Assembly (NCBI GenBank): GCA_031216445.1
Contig: CM062196.1
Location: forward strand, 6,086,501 to 6,150,500
Direction: 5' to 3'
Length of the DNA stretch: 64,000 nucleotides
DNA from: Lateolabrax maculatus
Lineage: Eukaryota; Chordata; Actinopteri; Acropomatiformes; Lateolabracidae
Shown here piece by piece: positions 9,719 through 18,377 of this stretch. The translations under genes were made by a program, and so were the position numbers. The notes under the pieces are model-generated. The model saw only the letters and a list, made by a program, of their open reading frames with translations, did not search any database and had not been told where the DNA came from. The stretch's first letter is position 1; the number at the start of each line of letters is the position of its first letter.

Positions 9719-11306
9719 CTGCAGAGGAATAAACAACAAGGAGATGGAGATTAGTTGTGCACTCGGACCCAGAGGTGATGCATTTTTCAGTATCATGCAT
9801 GCTTCCATCACTTTCAGTCATGGTGGCTCCAGCTTACCTTCATACTGGAGTATGGAGACTGGGTGCATGGCCGCACTTCACAGATTCTTGTCTCTTTGAC
9901 CAGTTTGCACTCGCTGTTGTTGTTGGTGACTCTGGTGGAGATGCCTGTTCCACAGCTCTTGGAGCACTGGGACCAGGGTGTGGTTTGGACGATGCACTTC
10001 TGGCTGTCAAACATGTGGACTTCAGGCTGCGGTCTGAATGCTGTGATTAAAAGAAGAAATAAAAAACATTAGCGTCTTAGAATCCTACACATTTCAATCT
10101 TCTGTGTATACATCCAGCACAAAACGAACCATTTCCAAAGACAGCTCTCTTACCAGGTAGAGACTTGAGTCCTCCCTTGACAATAGAGATGAGCTCGTTC
10201 TTGTTGGTGAGGTCTCTCTCCAACTCATCAGTCAAGGAGTCTTTGCCAAAGATCCTCTCCAGGATGTCTGTCTGCTTGCCATCATCACACACCCACTCTT
10301 CGCAGCACTGGCCTGCTACCTTGACCAGTCTGGGGTTGGCACAGCCCAGGTTGGGCAGGGAGAGCTCCTGCGGGCACAGCGGGACACATCCCACCGCCCC
10401 ATCGATGCATGTGCACTGGTGTTTACAGTTGGGCTGGAAGCTCTCTCCGTTCTGGTAGATCCTGCTGTTGTACTCGCAGGGTCTGCCCTCTGACTTGGCT
10501 ACAGCGGAAGAAAAAAAAACAGGAGGAAAGGAATGTTATTCTTTCCTGCTCTGCTCCGAGAGTCTGCTGAACACTTCACATGGCTGCCAGGTAAGGATCA
10601 GTTAAACTGTGAAATTCTTCATGCTGCCTGAGGAGTCTCTTTCCCTCCACAGAGGGCTGTCTGTACTTTGAGGTTTAGTCTAGGTTTCCTTCTATCTGCA
10701 TTCCACAGTGCTGAAATCACACAGGTTCCCATACTCCTGAATGAGCCCCCCCCCCCCCCCTTACTTTAACAAAAACTTCAGACTAATTCAAAAGCGTGCA
10801 CATCTGGAGCTGGATGGTCTTAATACATACCTCGGCAGATGCCACGAGTAGTAGCAGCAGCAAAGCTGGCCCCAAAGTTACACTCCAGCCCTTTAGTGTG
10901 GTCGCAAGGCTCGGTCAGGCTGCAGTCTTCGTTCAGCTGCCTGGCGCAAACTTTGCAGCGGCCGCAGCCGTCCAGGACGACGCTCACGCCGGGTGCGCAC
11001 TTGGGCATCTCCGGCGGACACTCCCACACGGAGGGGCAGGAGGAAGAGGAGGAGGAGGAGGAGGAGAGGACCTGTACAGCCAACAACAGAATCCTCCATT
11101 AAAGACTGCAACTTCCACACATGGTGTCCCAAAACTAAAGAAAATCCCTCAGCACTTCCTCCCGTTAAAAGAAACATTCGCTCACCCCCCCTCTCTAAAT
11201 AAAGACAGTCAGCCTGTAACTGCTGAAACTTAAACTCAAAAATGTTGAAAGAACTCACCAAGTTGAGGCTCCCAAGGAAGGTAAGGGCAACAGTAAGCAT
11301 CAGCAT
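9416..11306 (-). CDS. ccn1: CCN1 (CYR61) matricellular protein, complete five-exon gene
   Basis: The coding exons on the minus strand are 11259-11306, 10831-11071, 10154-10498, 9838-10040 and 9416-9718, 1140 bases in all, encoding 379 residues (human 381). All introns are GT-AG, are 113-332 bases long, and have the phases of human CCN1 (0, 1, 1, 0), one module per exon. The product is secreted, binds integrins and heparan sulfate, and promotes adhesion, migration and angiogenesis. The order is signal peptide, IGFBP, VWC, hinge, TSP1 and CT cystine knot, ending HKFRD as in human. The gene is divergent from ddah1 and convergent with the gene at the left edge. Two oddities in the IGFBP exon are a Ser tract and the loss of two cysteines. 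CCN2 is excluded by the CCN1-like C-terminus and by the position next to ddah1. Confidence 0.97.
9838..10040 (-). CDS. ccn1: ccn1 exon 4, TSP1 module
   Basis: The acceptor is ATCACAG|CATTC and the donor ATGAAG|GTAAGC. It encodes residues 213-279, including KCIVQTTPWSQCSKSCGTG (WSxCSxxCG thrombospondin type 1 motif) and ETRICEVRPC. This includes the region mapped in mammals as an alpha-6-beta-1 integrin and heparan-sulfate contact. All six TSP1 cysteines are present. Confidence 0.95.
10154..10498 (-). CDS. ccn1: ccn1 exon 3, VWC module and hinge
   Basis: The acceptor is GCTGTAG|CC and the donor CCTG|GTAAGAG; both ends are phase 1. The VWC module is about residues 103-169 and contains CTCIDGAVGCVPLCP, which keeps the Asp of the mammalian alpha-v-beta-3 integrin site, and CCEEWVCDD. 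The rest, to about residue 211, is the acidic, Cys-free hinge, which is proteolytically sensitive in mammals and poorly conserved here as expected. Confidence 0.95.
10499..10830 (-). other. ccn1 intron 2
   Basis: A 332-base GT-AG intron, the longest of the four. It contains a 15-base C run (G run in the transcript) at 10746-10760. No other feature is seen. Confidence 0.85.
10831..11071 (-). CDS. ccn1: ccn1 exon 2, IGFBP module with Ser tract and missing cysteine pair
   Basis: The acceptor is GTACAG|GTC and the donor CGAG|GTATGT. The exon encodes residues 17-96 plus one base. Residues 19-27 are nine consecutive serines (11039-11065), followed by CPSVWECPPEMPKCAPG and DGCGRCKVCARQLNEDC, then CNFGAS as in other CCN1 proteins. 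Residue 32 is Trp and residue 54 is Arg where CCN proteins normally have the second Cys of CxxCxC and the middle Cys of GCGCC. This module corresponds to the N-domain of IGF-binding proteins, although CCN proteins bind IGF only weakly. The other IGFBP cysteines are present. Confidence 0.95.
11259..11306 (-). CDS. ccn1: ccn1 exon 1, signal peptide
   Basis: Sixteen codons, MLMLTVALTFLGSLNL, form a hydrophobic signal peptide with no other start nearby in frame. The exon ends in phase 0 at the donor G|GTGAGT (intron from 11258). The signal peptide is completed by the first residues of exon 2 (V-L-S). The start is supported by its position about 195 bases downstream of the predicted transcription start. 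Confidence 0.93.
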
Positions 11307-11526
11307 CTTGGATAAATCTTTCTTTCTGCGTGTTCGAGAGGAATCCTGTTCCCAGTTGTATGAAAAGTAGGATCGGAGGAGTCCTTAGGTCGCCTATTCC
11401 CTCGCCCAGTGGTCTGTCTGTCTCTTGATTTGTTTGCTGGTAGTCTCTCGTGTTCGAGGCTCCTTTAGAGTAGCTGAAGCTCTCGGTAAAGCGGTTGCAG
11501 TCTGCTGAGGTCCGGCCACCTCCGGA

Positions 11527-11534
11527 CTTTTATA
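11527..11534 (-). promoter_or_regulatory. ccn1: ccn1 TATA box
   Basis: The minus strand reads TATAAAAG. With the usual 25-30 base spacing, transcription would start near 11500, giving a 5' UTR of about 195 bases. Mammalian CCN1 promoters are also TATA-containing. Confidence 0.75.
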
Positions 11535-11548
11535 CCGTAGTGGGAAGC

Positions 11549-11555
11549 TGACGTC
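11549..11555. promoter_or_regulatory. CRE-like site in the ccn1 promoter
   Basis: TGACGTC, seven of eight bases of the CREB/ATF palindrome, lies about 15 bases upstream of the TATA box. CCN1 is known to be inducible by cAMP and growth factors in mammals; binding here is inference. Confidence 0.5.
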
Positions 11556-11594
11556 GTTCCTGGGCTGCCTGCTGAACTGTTCCCAAACTATGCC

Positions 11595-11602
11595 AGGAAT
11601 GT
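11595..11602. promoter_or_regulatory. TEAD motif in the ccn1 proximal promoter
   Basis: The minus strand reads ACATTCCT, one base from the TEAD consensus ACATTCCA, about 60 bases upstream of the TATA box. CCN1 is a standard YAP/TAZ-TEAD target and mammalian promoters carry proximal TEAD sites. Confidence 0.55.
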
Positions 11603-11657
11603 TTCTCGGCGCATTTTCCATCCAAGACCTAAGCTCCACCCTGTCTAAACCTTTCTC

Positions 11658-11679
11658 TTTTTTTTTTTTTTTTTTTTTT
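11658..11679. repeat. T22 homopolymer
   Basis: A run of 22 T upstream of the ccn1 promoter; length is unreliable in assemblies. Confidence 0.9.
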
Positions 11680-13110
11680 CTTCTTTCTCAAATGGATTTT
11701 TCCCCCACGGATCCCATCTGAACACACTTTTCCGTCTCACATTTTTCCCTTCTTGTTTATCCCCCCTTTCGTTTTTCTTCCTCTGCTCGCTTCTCACATC
11801 TATCAGCTCAAGTTCACGGGACGTTCCTGTAGGAGTCATGGCGTTTAGAGGCTTTATTGTCACTTTTTCCTGTGGTTAGATCACTCGGACCTGTTTTTCT
11901 TTTTCTTCCTCTTTTCACTTTATACACATATGAGTGAAAGAGATCTTTTGGTATTTCATAACTTCTTGTGTAAAACTTCTTGCCACGGATACCTTGTGAT
12001 TTAAAATATCAGAAAAACATGTCAGAGAATACCTGAAAGTAATATCCCGGGGTGTAGAAAAGTATTTTTAGGCCATTATAAAGTTAAAGTGTCCCCCGAC
12101 GGAATATCAGAGCACTGGTGATTTTTGTGTCAGTAAAGTTTTTTTGCTGATTAAAGCAGTTTGTTAATGAAACTTTCACATCGTGTTGCAGTGGCCACGT
12201 TTAAAATAGCTCTGGTTTAGTTTTTCTCTGAGAGTCTAAAGGTGTGGGCAGAAATACGTTTAACAGCGTCTATTTCTGGCTCTGCAGTGCCTTTATTCAG
12301 AGTCGCTAAGCGTTTCCAGATGCGCACCACAGCTCAGACGTAACAATATTGCCATATTTGGTATGGCAGTAGCCTACATTATTAACATATTTCTCTCCCT
12401 TTGGCCAGCAGACCACAAAGCATTCCTGACAGCTTAAAGGCTTGTTAAATATGTTCTTCATGGAGGGAAATTCCTTCGCATTCATTCCTTGAGGCAATTT
12501 GACTTTTCACGCAATCTGTCCATCACTGGGGGGGGGGGAGTGTAGGTGAAGTGATCCAATTTTCCACAAGGGATGTTGTGGTGTTGGTGGGGGGAGACAA
12601 ATACTTGGTCGTTGTCTCTGCTTTTTTTTTTTCCTACATCAGGGGTCTCAATAAGTCCCTTCCCGAAGTTTTCAAATTATTCCGATTGATGCAAACTTTC
12701 ACCAGATGGAAGCGAAGTGCGTAAAGACGCAACATAAAACCATTATTATTGCCATGAGCGGCTGGCAGACTCCAGAGAGGACATTTTGCATGAGGGCAGA
12801 GTGTTTATTTGTGTTTGTAGGGATCGGACATCTCCCTCCTGTCTCCCCTGTCCCTCCATGAGTCGCTTTATCATGACGACGTGAGGCTGAGACAGCAGCA
12901 CTGGCCGCGGCGGCTGAAGCTCTCCGGTGAGTTCGGACTTCTTTCGATTTGCGGTTTTTATTGTGCGCGCTCCGGTTGACTTTGATGAGTTATGAATCAG
13001 ATTTTATGTGCAAAAACGGTGAATCATCACCGCACTCCCGTTTTATGAATATGAGTCACAGCAGCTAAAAGTGAGTCTTAGACGATCATATTCAGAAAAA
13101 GTCTGGATAT
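11680..13110. other. ccn1 upstream region with CArG box and a CpG-dense segment
   Basis: No coding gene is seen. A perfect SRF site CCATATTTGG lies at 12352-12361. From about 12885 to 12975 CpG dinucleotides are unusually dense (CCGCGGCGG, GCGCGC) and a strong donor-like GTGAGT starts at 12927, compatible with a non-coding first exon on the plus strand. An AP-1 consensus TGAGTCA lies at 13052-13058. Confidence 0.5.
12352..12361. promoter_or_regulatory. CArG box (SRF site) upstream of ccn1
   Basis: CCATATTTGG fits CC(A/T)6GG exactly and lies about 0.85 kb upstream of the predicted ccn1 start. SRF/MRTF control of CCN1 is established in mammals; occupancy at this copy is inference. Confidence 0.5.
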
Positions 13111-13112
13111 TG

Positions 13113-13133
13113 TTTTTTTTTTTTTTTTTTTTT
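13113..13133. repeat. T21 homopolymer
   Basis: A run of 21 T in the region between ccn1 and ddah1. Confidence 0.9.
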
Positions 13134-13348
13134 GCGGGTCGCTCTGTAGCAGATGTGTGCAGATGTGAGCTGGTTGACATTGAACACTGAAGCTTTTTTA
13201 AACCTGAAGTAGTCTTGGTGAAGGTGTCTCCAGGCGCACTGGCTGGGCTGAGGTTGTGGATGATTTGTTTTATTTAGAGGACGACCAATGTCCATGTGTC
13301 CGGAAATACTGCATAAATATGATACTGATGTGATTACATTATGAATAA

Positions 13349-13372
13349 GTGTGTGTGTGTGTGTGTGTGTGT
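13349..13372. repeat. (GT)12 microsatellite
   Basis: Twelve GT units, followed by imperfect GT-rich sequence to about 13480. Confidence 0.95.
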
Positions 13373-13514
13373 TTGGACCGGAGGTGTGTGTTTGGATAGG
13401 GGGTGTGTCTGTGTGAGCACATGTGCGATGCTTTCTTGTGTGTATTTCCAAACTGGATTATGCTAATGTGTGTGTGTGTGGCCATGTGCCTATGTAAATG
13501 TCAATTTTAAGATT

Positions 13515-13923
13515 TTAAAGGGGCCCTCTGTTGATTTTACACATCAGCATCAGTTTACTCATAAGGGTGAGTTCAGCTCAGCCTGTGCACACAGCAGTAA
13601 AACCTCCCCCATGCCTCTGGAGGGAGCTTTACAAAGTTTGAAAAACAGCCCTGATAAGGTCATGATCTTGGGCTTGAAGACCAAATAAATATTGCTAACA
13701 TAAAGCCTGTGTTAGAGACGGTTTGAAAGACATGGGCATTTACCAGATGGTTTAACAAAAAAAACGCTATTGGCTGCATTATGGGAAATGTAAGATCAAG
13801 TTGTTTGGAGGTTGTCCCATATAAGGCACTAAAAGCTTTGGATATCCCAGCCATCGATTTTGATCATTCTCTCTTTAATGTCTCCTAACTATGTGGAAAT
13901 AAACTGTCGGAATATCCCTTTAA
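13515..13923. mobile_element. Non-autonomous interspersed element with TTAAAGGG/CCCTTTAA ends
   Basis: The element starts TTAAAGGG at 13515-13522 and ends CCCTTTAA at 13916-13923, an 8-base inverted terminal match over 409 bases with TTAA outermost on both sides. The interior resembles, from memory, a repeat frequent in percomorph genomes. There is no transposase. A perfect CArG box, CCATATAAGG, lies inside at 13817-13826. The class is undecided; the TTAA ends would allow a piggyBac-type origin, but the terminal bases are not typical for that group. Confidence 0.6.
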
Positions 13924-15940
13924 TGTCTATGACTTGCCTGGACAGAAGGTGTTATGTCATGTTTTGTTTGACCGTCCTCTGCTGTGCTGACCTAAAGTCT
14001 CTCAAGTGTGTATGTGCATACCGTATGTGAGCGTACATGCGTGCGTATGGCTGCATGTGTGCATCCGGCCGTGTGTTACGGCGATAGGAAACAGTGTTGT
14101 CATTGTACGTCAGTGGAGAATAACATGCAGTAATCTTTGTTCCTTAATTACCCATTCAGCTCAGGAAATATTCCAAAAGCTGGACATGTGTCTCCGTGTT
14201 CCAGTGGCCCTGGCATAATAGTTTCCACTAAGGCTGTCTGAGAACCCCCATCACACACATACAACACCCCCACCCCCCCACCACCACCACCACCACCAAA
14301 TGGGGAGGGGGTCTCTCTCCTTTACAGAAGTGATCATTGGATTATGCTCTAGCATGGTTATCTGAGCTCCACAGCCTCCAGCTGGGATGTTTAAGTGATT
14401 TCACTGTTCATCATAGTTTGAGAGATTGTGTGTTGTGTCTCAGTGTAATGGAAAGCCATTGTCAGACCCCACCAGGAACAATAACAGTTGGAGAGACAGC
14501 GGCCTTCAGATTTGGTTCTCAGGAAGTCCGTGGCGAGCAGCCCTCAGCCTCCCCGTTTATGTCCGACAGATGGAACAGAACAGGACAGCTCGGCATGTTT
14601 AAACAACAGATTCCATTGTAGGATATTCGAGATAAATGTCATAAGTGGTATGCAGTGTGTACTAGCAACGCTTCCTTTCTCTGTCAGCTCATGGAGCAGC
14701 AGGAAGCAGCTGAGTTATGGGTCGTTCTCGTGTGAACAGGGGCAGAGATGAGGGCCAACGATTAAAATACGGAGTCAAGTTCTGAAGAAATACAGATCTG
14801 AAATAGATGTGGGACAGCAGAACTGTATGTCGTTGGATTTGTTTACGTAACCTTTGTGAATAGGTTGAGCTGATTCTTTAAAAGGGAAAAAAAGGTGCAG
14901 TACAAGCTTGAGTGATGTGCTCGGCCCTTTTGTCTTTGCTATCTTGACATAACTAAATGAAAAGGCCTTGAGGGATGATGGCTATCTCATAATATTGTTA
15001 CGGAACAATTTCTTTTATTTCCTGCATTGTGTAACTTCTTCTCTCAATGTTATAATAAAATCAGACTTGATTTATTTTTGAGATAATCAGCTTTGTGAAC
15101 TTGACAGGCTCGAGGGGAAGAGAGCAAGACAAGAAATATACTTTGCTGATTGGTGAAAAGTTACAGGCTGTAAAGATAGGTCACAATATCACATTTTAAT
15201 ATCAACCAGAACTTCTTTTATAGATGCAATGCAACTCGCCAAAGTCCCTGTGATGTGAAACAGCAATGTAAGAGAACAGGGTAAGCTTAGTGCAACAAGG
15301 TCATAATTTACCGTAAATATCAGGAGAATCTTAAGCTCTGTCCAAAAAATGACAAAACAGGAACCTCCTTTTTGTCAAATAATGTAATCATCAGCTATGA
15401 TTGTGATTTCTGTCTAATAGATTATAGTAAAGACGTGTTCGAAGGATACTCTGACATGATATCCTCAGTCTGTGGAGCTCAGTGCAGTCCAGGAGTTATT
15501 GAGTAATAAAGTATTGCAATTAGCTTTTATGTTATGCCTATTTCCCCTCAATATGCCTCGTCTAGTTTCAGATACTCCCTGTATAGATACAGCACTTAAA
15601 GGACAAGGATGGAGATATTTTATATTTTCTTACTTGGTCCAAATTTTCTTGATTGGCTGAAAATTGTCTCGTATCGGCCCCAATTCATGCTGAAAACGCA
15701 TCCAAATACAATTATTTCCATCTAGAAACAACGATTTTATCCTTTCATCACTTTGTTTTCTGTGTTAATTAGGTTCTTAAATTGACTGCTTTGAGTTAAA
15801 CGTGATCCGTGCACCTGTGTAATCACGCATGTCCTTGTCACTTTAGACAGGATCTCATCATGAGTCCAATCATACCAAACAAATAAGAGGTGCTTTTGGT
15901 GCCGCTTCATCCACAGCTGGAGGATCGTGTCTGCTTTCAC
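13924..15940. other. Intergenic DNA between ccn1 and ddah1
   Basis: No gene is supported. It has C-rich and (CCA)n sequence at 14257-14297 (six CCA units at its end) and diffuse GT-rich sequence at 14000-14080. Otherwise I see nothing distinctive. Confidence 0.45.
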
Positions 15941-16186
15941 TCATTTCTTTTATAGCTGGACAATGTACCAGCCAGGTGTGCCTGAAGTATGAGGGCTTTC
16001 CTTCATCTAAACTAACCCAAATTCCTCGGCACGGAGAGAAAAGAGAAAGAGAGGGTCTTTTCTTGGGCCACGTCCGTCCATGATGAGGAATGATGGAAAA
16101 AAAAGAAGGAGAAGTCTGGGTGGGGGCAGGTGTTAGTGTTGGGAGGAGGGCGGCGGCGGTTGGTGATCCTGGCTGGAGTGGAAAAA

Positions 16187-16322
16187 GGAATGTGGGGCTC
16201 CTGGAATGTCCTGGAATGTTTAGAGCAGTCGGGGATAATTGAGTGAATTTGGAACAAGAAAAGACAAACCGAGGTCCCGCGGTGGAAGAATGTGCTTCTG
16301 GGACGTCTGAAGAAACATTCCA
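16187..16322. promoter_or_regulatory. Cluster of four TEAD motifs, candidate YAP/TAZ-responsive enhancer
   Basis: GGAATG occurs at 16187-16192, 16203-16208 and 16213-16218, the last two exactly one helical turn (10 bases) apart. ACATTCCA, the full consensus on the other strand, is at 16315-16322. The cluster is about 4.7-4.8 kb upstream of the predicted ccn1 start and 1.6 kb upstream of the ddah1 ATG. The cluster is seen directly; enhancer function is inferred from CCN1 being a classic TEAD target. Confidence 0.5.
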
Positions 16323-17228
16323 TCCATTCAGACGGCTTCACCGGGCCCAGAACCTTCCTTAGATGGCACCATAGGGAATATAACCCTCCCTTCCTCCTCC
16401 CGTACACACACACTAACACTGCTCTTCCTTTCACACTCTTCTTGCCCTGCACTTCTGCAGGACAAGCAGAGATCCTCCTCGATATAAAGCCTTTGCCCTT
16501 GAAGTTTGTGTACATTATTTCTGTGCATTAAGTCTGCCAAGAGTGAAGCATACACATATGTCTCCAAAGTCTCAGGTTTACGAATTGAGATGTGCTCTTA
16601 TAGTTTTTCTTTTGCACTTTTCTATTTGTAACAATTGAAACGTATTTTAACAAAAGCATGGGAATCGAGTGGGGTATAGATTTCTTACTCTACTGTCTTT
16701 ATGTCCTTATGCAGAACCAGATGTGATAACATCCTTCTTGTTTGCAATAAAGGTAATCTGTCTTCTTTTGAGAAAAGGTGTCCCCCTTTTTTCTCTGGGA
16801 AACATCACATTACAAATACATAATTTACTGTCCATTCATTGATTAAGTCTTGGAGGTTCCAACAGTTTTTAGTTATTGTCGTTTTTGCTGGAAACCAGTT
16901 AAAGTTGACATAGATTCAGTTCACTTCTTAATACTACTTCTGTCATCACACCAAGATATAACCAAAGATATGACTTTAAATGTCATATTTCCACAAAATA
17001 TGTTAAGCTTTTCTCATGACCAGAAGATTTGGGAATGATTGGCATCCAATACAAACCCTAACACTGCTGCTGAGTATGAAATTGTCTTTTAAAATGTATT
17101 TCTTTGTCCTCTCATACTCTTTACACATGATGAAATAACTCATGTTAATTAGTAACCTGATCCTAGAATGCAGCATCATGCAGATCCAAATCACTATGTG
17201 GATGGAAACATTAAGGCTTACAATCACT

Positions 17229-17512
17229 ATTGATTCACTAATTAATGGATATTTGTTTGATTAATCGACTTATTCTTTAATAATAAAAAAAAACACATAA
17301 CATATTATGTATTCAAATTGCTTGTGGTGTCAAAGTTTGAGTTCCTGTCACATCAGACAAAGAAAAGCAGCAAACTGAGAAGCCAGAACAAAATAGTGTT
17401 TTGCATTTCTCTTGAAAAATGATTTGAATGATTAATCCAGGATCAAAATAGTTTTTTAATTTTCTGATGATCGACTAAATTGATAAACTGGCTAATTATC
17501 GCACGCCTAACT
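17229..17512. repeat. Interspersed repeat, family B (ATTAATCGA-rich, hAT-like MITE), copy 1
   Basis: AT-rich sequence with repeated GATTAATCGA-type words at both ends (17258-17266 and about 17427-17500). It resembles a very common fish element whose terminus reads GGGCTGCAGCTAAC. Other copies are at 31108-31190, 33953-34185 and 48549-48712. The hAT link is from memory of the family; the similarity between copies is seen in the sequence. Confidence 0.55.
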
Positions 17513-17629
17513 GATTCCTATAAATATTAATATAACTACAGCATTATGTGTCATGGGCTGATGAATGGAGGCATGACTGATTTGTTCATTTGTCTTCAAA
17601 GAGACTGAAAGCATGAGAGACTTTTCCTC

Positions 17630-17702
17630 TCTGCTCCGGAGTGAAGCCGGTTCTGACGGCTGACACGTGACGGCCGCTGCGCGTCACCGCCTGCAGACCG
17701 GA

Positions 17703-17745
<43 letters not shown>

Positions 17746-17958
17746 CAGGCTATTGTAAATAAAGAATACAAACCCGACAAACTAACAGGGAACAAATAAG
17801 CCGGCCGGGCAGCATCGGGTTAACTGATAGCAGTTTCTCTCATTCATTCGCTCAGAGGTCTGTTGGGTTTTTTTTTTTTTTTTTTCCAGTCTTTTTTTTT
17901 TTTTTCTTTCCTCTCTTTCCCCAGATTTGAGCGTGCCAAGTGAAAGGCAGAGCAGAAC
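17630..17958 (+). promoter_or_regulatory. ddah1: ddah1 promoter and 5' UTR region with E-box, (TG)19 and possible 5' UTR splice acceptor
   Basis: A CpG-rich patch (17636-17700) contains the palindromic E-box CACGTG at 17664-17669. It is followed by (TG)19 at 17705-17742. Two T runs and a pyrimidine tract end in CCCCAG at 17919-17924, which would be a good splice acceptor, so the 5' UTR may be split. No clear TATA box is seen, as is usual for CpG-island promoters. The start site cannot be fixed. Confidence 0.5.
17705..17742. repeat. (TG)19 microsatellite upstream of ddah1
   Basis: Nineteen uninterrupted TG units about 215 bases upstream of the ddah1 start codon. Confidence 0.95.
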
Positions 17959-18270
17959 ATGGCTGGTTTGATGGCAGGTTTTGGTCACTACACCCACGCC
18001 GTGGTGCGGGGGATCCCCGCGTCCCTGGCGGAAGGAGCGCTCCGGACCAGCCGCGCCGAGGTGGACCTGGGCCGGGCGCGCAGGGAGCACGAGGCGTACG
18101 TCGCGGTGCTGGGGACGCGGCTCGGGCTGGAGGTGGTCGAGCTCCCCGCGGACGAGGCGCTCCCGGACTGCGTGTTCGTGGAGGACGCGGCCGTGGTGTG
18201 CGGGGACACGGCGCTCATCACCAGACCCGGCGCAGAGAGCCGCAGGAGAGAGGTAGGGAAGTGCCGGCAT
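17940..18270. promoter_or_regulatory. CpG island over ddah1 exon 1
   Basis: CpG dinucleotides are dense throughout (for example GTGCGGGGGATCCCCGCG and GGGCGCGCAGG), in sharp contrast to the AT-rich flanks. This marks the main ddah1 promoter region. Confidence 0.8.
17959..18252 (+). CDS. ddah1: DDAH1 (dimethylarginine dimethylaminohydrolase 1), exon 1
   Basis: Ninety-eight codons from ATG in a good context (GAACATGG) to the donor GAG|GTAGGG, phase 0. The protein starts MAGLMAGFGHYTHAVVRGIP and contains VVELPADEALPDCVFVEDAA and ALITRPG, nearly the human sequence. DDAH1 is a cytosolic enzyme that hydrolyses asymmetric dimethylarginine and monomethylarginine to citrulline and an amine, so relieving inhibition of nitric oxide synthase. 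Asp70, Glu75 and Asp76 correspond to human substrate-binding residues. Third-position GC is very high compared with exon 2, so other frames stay open by chance. A second Met at residue 5 is an alternative start. Confidence 0.96.
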
Positions 18271-18328
18271 ATGTTTGACACGCCGAAAAAATGAAAAAAA
18301 GTTTGATGTGGAAGTGGAGCGGAAAGCG

Positions 18329-18377
18329 TCTCTTCCTCTCTTCTCCCCCCCCCTCCTCTTCCTCTTCCTCTTCCTCT
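18329..18377. repeat. Polypyrimidine tract with CTTCCT repeats
   Basis: Forty-nine bases of C and T only, 77 bases after the exon 1 donor. It can adopt unusual structures, but no function is shown. Confidence 0.85.

Noticed and set aside
9314..9754. 146-codon open frame on the plus strand
   Set aside because: It lies antisense to ccn1 exon 5, whose minus-strand frame is unmistakable; it is open because of the exon's codon composition.
10796..11233. 145-codon plus-strand frame
   Set aside because: Antisense to ccn1 exon 2 and intron 1, with low-complexity Gly/Glu content from the complement of the Ser tract.
16012..16515. 167-codon minus-strand frame
   Set aside because: Compositionally driven (Phe/Ser/Pro-rich) and overlapping the TEAD cluster; no splice or start support.
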